A stretch of DNA of 24,005 nucleotides from Hondaea fermentalgiana. Lineage: Eukaryota; Sar; Bigyra; Thraustochytrida; Thraustochytriidae. This document shows positions 7,667 through 14,738 of the stretch, piece after piece. Position numbers and translations under genes: made by a program. Numbering within the stretch: position 1 is the stretch's first letter; each line of letters opens with the position of its first letter. The notes below the pieces were generated by a model. The model saw nothing but the letters and a program-made list of their open reading frames with translations. It had not been told where the DNA came from and made no database searches. Location of the stretch: assembly GCA_014084085.1 (NCBI GenBank), contig NPFB01000175.1, positions 5,418-29,422 of the forward strand, read 5' to 3'.

Positions 7667-9166
7667 ATGGACAGCTTGCAGCTGCTAAAGTCCGTGACGC
7701 TGGGAAGTCTCGTGGTGCTCAATGCTGTGTCCGGGGCGGTAGGCGCGGAGAGTCTGCGCTATGATGGAGGTCGAACCTACTATGGCAACTGCGTCGGTGA
7801 GACAGGAGGGACATTTCCAACTCATATCAAGACGAACTTTGAGGGTACACGCCAGGAGGGGCTTGATCTTTGTCTAGCGGCATACGGGGACAAGGTCGTT
7901 GCTTACAGTGTTCAAGACAACAACTACTATTACTACGATGATTTCCTCCCCAATACAATCAACATCCACTGCAACTTTGACGATCAAGATGTCCCTGCGC
8001 TGGCAGAAGGCTGGGAACTCGAGGAGTATCCCAGCTACGGCGAAACCCCCGTTGATAGTGGAGATCAAGCGTGGGCCACGGAATGTTACGACTTTAGGGC
8101 CGAGGCGACCTCGCAACCAACCCCTAGCTCACGGCAAGCACCCGCATACAACAGTGGAGAAGTTTACAACGGCACTTGCAGTGACGCTCAAGGTCTCGAG
8201 TTGCCCAATTACAGTTTGCAAATCACCGACCCTCCTATGCTGCCTCAAGATGGACTTGATCTCTGTTTTGCGACCTTTGGAGAGTCGGTCGTAGCCTTTG
8301 CTACCTCAAAGGAAGGAGACAAGCCGTATGAAGACACAATCGTCTGCTACTTTGATCCTTCCAATATTCCAGAGATGCCATACCTCTGGTACGATCAAGG
8401 GTATCATTACGGCCTTGGCTACGCGCAACTTCCTATCGTTGGAGGCGTCACTGCAAACCGGGAAACATATGTGTGCTACGTCTTCCACGACGAGACGGGC
8501 ACCTCGAATCCGACGCCTATGCCATCGCTGAGCCCGACATTAGCACCAAACGGCGATGCTGCACAGACAGCCAATTGCTTGGCTCGCGTCGTGGTTGCAG
8601 TTGATCGCACGTACGACACCAAATACCCTAAACCTGCCATCAAAGCTGTGCGCTCTGCATATGAAGTTGCCTCGGCTGTGGTTGAAGCGTTTCCGTTTGG
8701 CGATGAGGCGCTTCTTGGCCTGCTCGACATCAACCGTGGATCCGTGAATTGGCGTGTCAAACTCGGCGATGAGGCTGCTTCAAGCAAGTCGCTTCTTCTG
8801 GACAAGATTGCAAAGGCCCAGAAAGGCCTCAACGCCGGCTCGCGGTCGTCCAAGTCCAGGTTTCCGCCGCTTTTCAAAGGAGTCGCCGACACGCTTGCCT
8901 CCGACGGCAGCACCCCGAGCTACACGCTCTTGGTAAGCGATGGAGAAGAAAAGATCAGCAAGATGCAGAACTTTGAGAAACTCAAGGCCGGCCTCGGTCA
9001 GCGCCTTGGCGATGCTGCGCCAATGATTCTGTGCTTCCGCACAGCTGGCGGGGAGAGCACATGGCTTTTTGACGTGGTGTGCGACAAAGTCTTTTTCGAG
9101 GGAATGGAGGATGGCAAGACGCTGCGTGAGGTCGCCGACGACATTGCCGCGGAAATTTGCGCTTGA
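7667..9166 (+). CDS. Secreted four-Cys-repeat / vWA-like protein, copy 2 (intact)
   Basis: The ATG at 7667 (context GCAACCATGG) opens a clear signal peptide, with a hydrophobic TLGSLVVLNAVSGAVGA core and a likely cut before ESLRYD. The longer upstream frame adds charged residues and would bury the signal, so I reject it. The 499-residue protein has two ~100-residue four-Cys modules: residues 36-142 (Cys 42, 69, 102, 140) and 166-272 (Cys 171, 200, 227, 270). A short PT linker (281-295) follows, then a vWA-like domain (304-498). The vWA strands are ARVVVAVDRTYD, LGLLDIN, YTLLVSDGEE and MILCFRTAGG, with a closing helix REVADDIAAEIC. The metal-site motif DxSxS is replaced by DRTYD. Repeats 1 and 2 match repeats 1 and 2 of copy 1, which shows tandem duplication. 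The role is unknown; an extracellular or surface location is inferred. Confidence 0.88.
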   Translation: MDSLQLLKSVTLGSLVVLNAVSGAVGAESLRYDGGRTYYGNCVGETGGTFPTHIKTNFEGTRQEGLDLCLAAYGDKVVAYSVQDNNYYYYDDFLPNTINIHCNFDDQDVPALAEGWELEEYPSYGETPVDSGDQAWATECYDFRAEATSQPTPSSRQAPAYNSGEVYNGTCSDAQGLELPNYSLQITDPPMLPQDGLDLCFATFGESVVAFATSKEGDKPYEDTIVCYFDPSNIPEMPYLWYDQGYHYGLGYAQLPIVGGVTANRETYVCYVFHDETGTSNPTPMPSLSPTLAPNGDAAQTANCLARVVVAVDRTYDTKYPKPAIKAVRSAYEVASAVVEAFPFGDEALLGLLDINRGSVNWRVKLGDEAASSKSLLLDKIAKAQKGLNAGSRSSKSRFPPLFKGVADTLASDGSTPSYTLLVSDGEEKISKMQNFEKLKAGLGQRLGDAAPMILCFRTAGGESTWLFDVVCDKVFFEGMEDGKTLREVADDIAAEICA

Positions 9167-9839
9167 TAAATTGATCTCGCTCGCAACATAATAATAGAAG
9201 TCCTTACGCATACGAATAGCGTCGGTGTTTTGTTCAAAGAAAAAGAGTCAAGCCGTCGTTCCCTTCTTCTGCTGTTCTTTTATCTTGCCGCATTCTTCTG
9301 CCGGCCTGTTCTTTCGTGCTCGTCATGGAGGTGGGTGTACGTGATGCGGTTTATCTCGCCTCGAAGAGCGAGTAAGTCTCTACGTTCGCATGACTTGCAC
9401 GAAGCCGGACTTGCAACGACAAGCTTCTTGTCCCTGCCGCGCGCGATGATGCTTGCCTTCCCATACCGTCGCGTTGCCGTGAGGTGCGACGCTTTCCATG
9501 CCGTGTCCCTCAGCCGCGACGCACGCCAAGCGGACAGTCTCGCCTCCTACTCTCTTCCTACGCTAAACCCTAATAACCCCCGACGCCCCCCCGCCGGAAT
9601 TGGCTCACCCCGCCTTGACGCATGTGTCGCACCACATGGCTGGACACTCTGCCCGCCGCCCGGGGATCCGACGCCGGCCTCCGCCGCGCGTTTCCCTGCC
9701 CCCTCCCCTGGCCTCCCGCGGCCTCTCGCGCGGGGCGGTCGCGCCCTGGGCCAGGCCAGGTAGTGCGCCATCGTTTTAGTCCCAGCCCGGCGCAGCCCAG
9801 CTCGTGCCGCGCTCGAGCCGCCGCGCACGCACGAACCTA

Positions 9840-9874
9840 CGCAGGCAGGCGGGCGGGCGGGCAGGCAGGCAGGC
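9840..9874 (+). repeat. GCAG/GCGG tetranucleotide repeat
   Basis: Alternating GGCA and GGCG units read directly from the sequence. The middle contains three GGG runs (9851-9861), a weak G-quadruplex potential. Confidence 0.75.
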
Positions 9875-10003
9875 CCGCAGAGCCGCGCGAAGGCAGCGGC
9901 GCGGAGCAGCGCAGAGCTGCAGCGCGGCGCCGGCTCGAGAGCTCTTCTCCGCGCCGGGACTCGAGTTCTGGCGCAGAACCAGGAACTGGGTCGCGCCATT
10001 GCC

Positions 10004-10047
10004 ACGACCCAACCCGACCCGACCCGAGCTTAGCTTAGCTTAGCTAG
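10004..10047 (+). repeat. Adjacent CGACC and AGCTT pentanucleotide repeats
   Basis: CGACC-type units (10004-10026, one imperfect) run straight into AGCTT-type units (10026-10047). The repeat is probably in the kinase 5' leader. Confidence 0.75.
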
Positions 10048-10129
10048 CCCGACGCTGCCCAGCCCGAGGCGAGGCGAGCGACGCAGAGCGGCAACCTCGT
10101 GAGCTCGCGAGCGACCGCCTCTGCGCAGC

Positions 10130-11929
10130 ATGGGCTGCGCGCAGTCGAAGCGCGACTCGCGCGCGGCGGTGGACGAGTCCGCGGACTTCGAGCAGCTCGA
10201 GCGCCTCGACGCCGACGCCGAGGCCGCGGCGCAGAGCTCCGCCGGCAAGAACAAGGCCAGGACCAGGAGCAAGAGCAAGGCGAGCGCGGAGCGCCTCGAC
10301 GAAGCCTCGTCCGAGGCGCTCTGCGCGGACGAGGCCGGCGGCGAGGCGTCTGCGAGCGACCTCGAGACCCCGGGACTGCCTGCTGGGGCAGACCCCAGCG
10401 CCAAGGCCGCCAAGGGCCGCCGACGGTCCGCCTCGCAGAGCCCCAATAACGCTGCTCCGCGCATCAGCAAACAGAACAGCAGCGCAGGCTCCGCGGGCAG
10501 CGGCTCGCACTCCGCGGCCAATAGCGGCCCCACGTCGTCGTCCTCGTCCGCGACGACGACGACGACGACGACGGCAACACCGACGACGGCCACGCCTGTG
10601 ACGGCCACAACAGCGACGGCATCGACATCGTCCGCCTCCAAGACCTCGCCGGCGTCGGCAGAGACACATTCGGGCAACGGGGACACAGCTGGCGCGGAAG
10701 CGGCCAACACGGTCGAGGCCGCGGCGCCGGCGGGCAGGATGGGCCGCAGAGGTGCCTCCTCAGCAGGCGAAGCAGCCAAAGGCGCCAACATTTCGCGACG
10801 CGGGTCGGCTGATACCGGAAATGGCGGCAACTTGCGCGCCCATCCGTCGTCGTCCTCGTCAGGGTCAAGCAACAAGAACAACAACAATAGCAACAGTAGC
10901 AACAGCAACAACAACAGCAGCGGTAACAGCAGAAGCAACAACGGGACAGGCGCGGCCGATAACGATGAATTCTATGGACTGGACATCAACTACAATGACA
11001 TTGAGCTGCGCGAAAGCATTGGAAGCGGTACGTACGGGCAAGTGTTCAAGTGCCGGTACAAGGGCAAACAATTGGCGCTCAAGAAGATTTTCGTCCCCGA
11101 AGGTGCCATGGAGCGCGCCGAGATGCTCGAAGACTTTGCCAAGGAGTTGGGAATCCTCTCTGTGCTACGGCATGAGCGAATTGTTCAGTTCAAGGGCGCT
11201 GTCCGCAAACATCCCACCTACGCACTCATGTTTGAGCTCTGCGAGGGTTGCGTTGGTACCCTTCTCCGCATGGTACGCCGCCGCAAGGTCAGCGTGACGT
11301 GGAGCATTTGCATCACGATTGCCAAGGACTGCGCCGAGGCTGTGTCATATTTGCACTCGCTGCGTCCGCGCATCTTGCACCGGGATCTCAAGTCCGAGAA
11401 CCTCTTGCTCACGTCGCGCTTCAGGTGCAAGCTCACGGACTTCGGACTCTCGCGCGTCTACGAGGGCCGTCGCCGCACCATGACCGTCTGTGGCACTCCG
11501 TGCTGGGTGGCGCCCGAAATCTTCCGCGGTGAGGCGTACAACGAGAAGATTGACGTGTACTCCTTTGGCGTCGTGCTTTGGGAACTTTTCACCGGCCGCA
11601 AGCCGTACACTGAATACGAGAGCGTAGAGCTTCCCTATCGCGTCGGGAAGAAGGGTTTGCGTCCGCCGCTGCTCAAGCATGTCCCGCCCTCGATCAATCG
11701 CCTCATGCGCGACTGCTGGCACGAGTCTCCTGGCATGCGTCCCACCTTTCCTGAGATCGAAAAGCGTCTGGCCATGATTGAGAGTGAGCTTAACGACGCT
11801 AGCTGCCTCAATACGCCGGCTCATCAAACAAAGGTGTCCTGGAATCAGCAAGTGGCGCATGCACGACAGCCGGGAGACGCTGCTGCCGTCCCGGGTACGC
11901 GCCGTTCTCATACATCGACGGTCGCCTGA
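10130..11929 (+). CDS. TKL-type protein kinase with N-myristoylation signal
   Basis: The 599-residue protein begins MGCAQSK: Gly2 and Ser6 fit N-myristoylation and Cys3 fits palmitoylation, so membrane anchoring is likely. Residues 8-280 are low complexity: charged/Ser-rich, then a Thr tract (142-165) from a CGA-type triplet array, then a Ser/Asn tract (238-272). The kinase domain spans about 290-552. It shows the glycine loop GSGTYGQV (298-305), K318, the helix-C E339, HRDLKSEN (417-424), DFG (437-439) and APE (461-463), so it should be catalytically active. DLKSEN, GTPCWVAPEIF and the ending RDCWHESPGMRPTFPEI place it with tyrosine-kinase-like Ser/Thr kinases (Raf/MAP3K-like). The C-terminal 47 residues are unremarkable. 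Substrate and pathway cannot be read from the sequence. The first ATG carries the myristoylation signal, which supports the start. Confidence 0.93.
   Translation: MGCAQSKRDSRAAVDESADFEQLERLDADAEAAAQSSAGKNKARTRSKSKASAERLDEASSEALCADEAGGEASASDLETPGLPAGADPSAKAAKGRRRSASQSPNNAAPRISKQNSSAGSAGSGSHSAANSGPTSSSSSATTTTTTTATPTTATPVTATTATASTSSASKTSPASAETHSGNGDTAGAEAANTVEAAAPAGRMGRRGASSAGEAAKGANISRRGSADTGNGGNLRAHPSSSSSGSSNKNNNNSNSSNSNNNSSGNSRSNNGTGAADNDEFYGLDINYNDIELRESIGSGTYGQVFKCRYKGKQLALKKIFVPEGAMERAEMLEDFAKELGILSVLRHERIVQFKGAVRKHPTYALMFELCEGCVGTLLRMVRRRKVSVTWSICITIAKDCAEAVSYLHSLRPRILHRDLKSENLLLTSRFRCKLTDFGLSRVYEGRRRTMTVCGTPCWVAPEIFRGEAYNEKIDVYSFGVVLWELFTGRKPYTEYESVELPYRVGKKGLRPPLLKHVPPSINRLMRDCWHESPGMRPTFPEIEKRLAMIESELNDASCLNTPAHQTKVSWNQQVAHARQPGDAAAVPGTRRSHTSTVA
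10551..10573 (+). repeat. CGA triplet microsatellite in the kinase gene
   Basis: About seven consecutive CGA/ACG triplets encode part of the Thr tract near residue 142. Length polymorphism is likely. Confidence 0.8.
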
Positions 11930-12484
11930 TCATGGTTAACAAAACAAAAACGAAGCATCTTGTTTTTACGCGCCACAACACAAATAGTACCAGCTCTTGG
12001 CCACAGCTTGTTTTGTGTCTCTATCACCAACTTCAAGATGCGCCCTACCTCGGCTCGAGACACAATCGCTCAAGTAGGCCTGGAATGGTATTCGACTCTG
12101 TTGTCGATGTGGAGCGAAACTTACTCGTGAAAGATGCTTTGAATTTCGGAATGCACAATGTGTTCAGGAATTCCGCTCAATTAGCTGCCCAATCTTAATT
12201 TGTTCTGTGCCTATTGCAATTGCGATCACAACTCACAGAGGCTGAAGAAGGATGTTCTCTTTTCTGTCTCTTGGAAAACCCAAGTAGCGACCAAAGAGTG
12301 AACTTGTGAAGTGAGCTGAGCTGCACGCACAAAAGAGCAACGCGCGCTTTCCAGCTTCCTGTGCCTTCGCGCCCGCTCGCACCGGTGCGTACCCTCTGGC
12401 CCGCGTTTGCACCGAGCTTGTCCGCGTCGTCGCGCACGCACGCACGCACGCACGCACGCTTGCACGCACGCACAACCGGCCAAA
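11930..12484. promoter_or_regulatory. Intergenic: kinase 3' region and WD40 gene promoter
   Basis: No gene is seen. The only notable element is a CGCA tetranucleotide array at 12433-12473, ending 11 bp before the WD40 start codon. Confidence 0.5.
12433..12473 (+). repeat. CGCA tetranucleotide repeat at the WD40 gene start
   Basis: About ten CGCA units with one CTTG interruption. Reading through it would give an Arg/Thr/His/Ala repeat peptide, so it is better placed in the 5' leader than in the protein. Confidence 0.8.
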
Positions 12485-13552
12485 ATGGCGCACCAGCACA
12501 AGATGGGGCCCGTGTACGGGGTTGATCAATCAGCGGAGCTCGACCTGGCCTCGTGCAGCTTCCCGGACAACACGTTCCGAGCATGGAGCAAGTCGGGCGC
12601 GCTGGTGTTTGCAATGAAGACCCCGAATGAGGCGTGGGCTAGCGCAATTGCCGTACATGGGACGATGGCCGCCCTAGGAACATACACGGGAGGCCTGTAC
12701 GTTGTTGATCTCGTTGGCAACGAGATTGTGCACACCCTCGTTGGCCATGAAGATGACGTGCTCAGCATCATCCATACGGATGCCCTGGTGATATCGGGAG
12801 CTTCGGACGGAACGATTCGCTTTTGGGACACAGCGGACGGCAAGAGTCTTCGCACAATCTCCATCGGTACGTGGGCGCTTAGTCTGGCCATGCAAGACAA
12901 CGTGCTCGCAGTCGCACAAAGAGAGGCCTCCATCGCTGTCTTTGATATACACAACGGCGAGAAAGTCCACAGTATTGACACAGAAGCCAATGCTGTCGCA
13001 ATTGACGGGCAGCACCTGGTGACCGCGAGCGAGGACAACAACGTGAAGCTGTATTCCTTGCCTCACTACCAGCTTATTCACGTTTTTGAAGGTCACACAA
13101 ACTGGGTGACATGCGTCGATATCAAGAACGACTGCATCGTTAGCGGTGGCTACGACGATACGGTCAGAGTCTGGGACTGCCGCAGTAAAGAGCAGGTTCA
13201 TGTTCTCGAAGGCCATGCGCAGACAGTTCTCTCAATCTCATTACTAGGTTCCCAGATAGTCAGTGGAGGGTCTGATGGCACTGTCAGAGTATGGGACGCC
13301 CGTGCGGGTACCCTGTCCCGCCTCTTGAACGGTTCCGAGACGTTTGCGTCACTTCATGAAGTCTCCGAGCCCCTTCCCAAGGCGACTCCGCTTGCGGCTC
13401 CAGAAGAAACCGAGAATCACACCGAGGCCGTTCCGCAAGGAGGCCTAGAGAGCGAGGTCCGGTCGTCTCTGCTGGAAGTGCCCGTGGCCCAAGACGTCCC
13501 GCGGGACGAGCAAACGCGCTGCTCCAATCTTTTTTGCTGCGCGCTGCTGTAG
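12485..13552 (+). CDS. WD40-repeat protein with C-terminal CaaX box (CALL)
   Basis: The start is ATG 12485 (CAAAATGG); the longer frame only adds the translated CGCA microsatellite. The 355 residues form a beta-propeller of WD40 repeats over about 50-285. The clearest blades end in GTIRFWDTADGK (109-120), DTVRVWDCR (225-233) and GTVRVWDAR (265-273), each preceded by a GH pair (87-88, 203-204, 243-244). The arrangement resembles the propellers of F-box/WD proteins, but no F-box is visible. An acidic disordered tail (286-345) leads to NLFCCALL. The last four residues, CALL, fit a CaaX box with terminal Leu, the type preferred by geranylgeranyltransferase I, and C351 next to it could be palmitoylated. 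Membrane attachment is therefore inferred. A scaffold role is generic to the fold; the partner is unknown. Confidence 0.9.
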   Translation: MAHQHKMGPVYGVDQSAELDLASCSFPDNTFRAWSKSGALVFAMKTPNEAWASAIAVHGTMAALGTYTGGLYVVDLVGNEIVHTLVGHEDDVLSIIHTDALVISGASDGTIRFWDTADGKSLRTISIGTWALSLAMQDNVLAVAQREASIAVFDIHNGEKVHSIDTEANAVAIDGQHLVTASEDNNVKLYSLPHYQLIHVFEGHTNWVTCVDIKNDCIVSGGYDDTVRVWDCRSKEQVHVLEGHAQTVLSISLLGSQIVSGGSDGTVRVWDARAGTLSRLLNGSETFASLHEVSEPLPKATPLAAPEETENHTEAVPQGGLESEVRSSLLEVPVAQDVPRDEQTRCSNLFCCALL

Positions 13553-13907
13553 TAACACTGCGAGGCGACGAGGTGATCTCCCAGACACCCTGGGTTCCGG
13601 CTCGTTCTATTATCATAATTATATGTGGGCGTCACTTCCCGCAGCAAAGTGATGCAAAGGGCATCAATCGGCGCCGATGGATGATGCCAGTCGCGATGCG
13701 CACGAGGCAACAGCTGCGCAAAGCCCTGAGCCGTGCAATGTCGAGGACAATGCCAAAGCAAAGCAAAGCAAGGCAAGGCAAGGCAAGGCAAGGCAAGGCA
13801 AGGCAAGGCATGTTGGGTCGCGCTCGCAGCAGACCCGCAACGAAAGCATCAAAGAACAGCCAAGAAGAGCCAAGACAAGCAACTCGAGGAGAACATAAGT
13901 AAGAAGA
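13553..13907. promoter_or_regulatory. Intergenic upstream of the small membrane protein gene
   Basis: No gene is seen. It is dominated by a pentanucleotide array at 13754-13808. Confidence 0.5.
13754..13808 (+). repeat. CAAAG/CAAGG pentanucleotide array
   Basis: Three CAAAG units (13754-13768) are followed by eight perfect CAAGG units (13769-13808), about 100 bp before the ATG at 13908. The block switch suggests one base change followed by expansion of the changed unit. Confidence 0.9.
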
Positions 13908-14357
13908 ATGGCGTCCTCTTTTGCGTCGAAGACGGAGCAAAGCGGCGGCCTGGAGGTGAACAAAGGCCTTGAAAAGTGGAAGTCCGTGCTTCGTTACGAT
14001 GCAGGGTACTGCGTGGCGTCTGGGATTGTCATGGCTGGCCTGAAGAACCCGCTTGGGATTCATGTTGGCGTCCCTCCGCAAGCGATGCTCGGCGTGGGCG
14101 TGGGCGCAACTGTCTGGGGCGTGGCCCTTTTCGTCGCGAGCCGCATGTTTACAGCCAAGGACGCCGAGACATGGCCGGGCTGGAGCAAGCTACTCGGCAA
14201 CGCAAGCCTTGTCTTTGCTGCTGGAGTGGCCGTGGGCGCAGCTGCGGCGCCGAACGCCACGATCCTTGGACGTGGCCTCTTGGTGGCCACCGCGCTCGAG
14301 ATCGCGGCGTTTGGATTATACGAGCGCCACATTGCGAACATGCACACGCGCGCCTAA
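13908..14357 (+). CDS. Small multi-pass membrane protein, unrecognised
   Basis: The 149-residue protein starts at ATG 13908 (AAGAATGG). A polar N-terminus (1-28) is followed by about four hydrophobic segments, near 29-45, 58-78, 97-114 and 118-137. A short polar loop (79-96, KDAETWPGWSKLL) separates the second and third. The tail YERHIANMHTRA is polar and positively charged. Gly and Ala are abundant in the membrane segments. I cannot assign a family, and there is no signal peptide, so the first hydrophobic segment probably acts as the anchor. Support as a gene comes from the good start context, segmented hydrophobicity and an upstream repeat like those of neighbouring genes. Confidence 0.7.
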   Translation: MASSFASKTEQSGGLEVNKGLEKWKSVLRYDAGYCVASGIVMAGLKNPLGIHVGVPPQAMLGVGVGATVWGVALFVASRMFTAKDAETWPGWSKLLGNASLVFAAGVAVGAAAAPNATILGRGLLVATALEIAAFGLYERHIANMHTRA

Positions 14358-14378
14358 CTGCGACAAGTTCAATTTTCC

Positions 14379-14417
14379 TTCTTTCTTTCTTTCTTTCATT
14401 TTTCTTCTTCTTCTTTT
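14379..14417 (+). repeat. CTTT then CTT pyrimidine microsatellites
   Basis: CTTT units (14379-14398) then CTT units (14403-14417), shortly after the stop codon of the small membrane protein gene and probably in its 3' UTR. Confidence 0.8.
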
Positions 14418-14705
14418 GAGATCAAACAATCAAAACAAGCAATTCGCGTGCTACTTGGACCTGTTTCTCGTTGCCAAGTCGACCTACGATGCGTTCCCGA
14501 ACCACAATGTTCCTTCGCATCTTAGAGGCCATCAGCCAAAGAGGGACCAGCATTATTAGGCTCTACGCCAGTAAGCCCAGAGCAGCACTTACGTTGATCG
14601 GGACTTCGATGGCAATTATTAGGCATCAATGTTCATACAAAGGAAATAGAAGAAGAACAGGGCTTTTTGCTTTCAAAGAATGCTTTTTTCTTTTTTGTAA
14701 CGGAT

Positions 14706-14723
14706 CTCGCATAAGAATGCGAG
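14706..14723 (+). promoter_or_regulatory. 5'-leader hairpin holding an upstream ATG
   Basis: CTCGCAT and ATGCGAG are perfect complementary arms around an AAGA loop. The right arm begins with ATG (14717). That opens a 12-codon upstream frame ending at TGA 14753-14755, so it overlaps the main start at 14739. It could lower translation of the downstream gene if it lies in the transcript. Confidence 0.45.
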
Positions 14724-14738
14724 CCCAAAAGCAAAACG

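Larger units (their letters stand above)
9167..10129. promoter_or_regulatory. Kinase upstream region with several short tandem repeats
   Basis: No supported gene. Open frames on both strands start without ATG and have Arg/Pro/Ala composition typical of GC-rich noncoding DNA. Contents: a telobox-like CTAAACCCTAA at 9563-9573, a GCAG/GCGG tetranucleotide repeat at 9840-9874, CGACC pentamers at 10004-10026 and AGCTT pentamers at 10026-10047. The last two lie 80-125 bp before the kinase ATG. Confidence 0.5.
14358..14738. promoter_or_regulatory. Intergenic with pyrimidine repeats and a 5'-leader hairpin
   Basis: No gene is seen. CTTT and CTT repeats (14379-14417) follow the membrane-protein stop. 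ATTATTAGGC occurs twice (14552-14561 and 14615-14624). A perfect 7-bp hairpin (14706-14723) lies just before the next start codon. Confidence 0.5.

Noticed and set aside
9230..9763. 177-codon frame with a hydrophobic start upstream of the kinase
   Set aside because: The start is TTG and the second half is Pro/Arg/Gly noise; the hydrophobic start comes from a pyrimidine-rich stretch.
9622..10038. 138-codon frame and its antisense partner over the kinase leader
   Set aside because: They are low complexity and created by the GCAG/GCGG tetranucleotide repeat.
12407..12484. N-terminal extension of the WD40 protein
   Set aside because: It is the translated CGCA microsatellite (alternating Arg, Thr, His, Ala) and does not begin with ATG; ATG 12485 has a good context.
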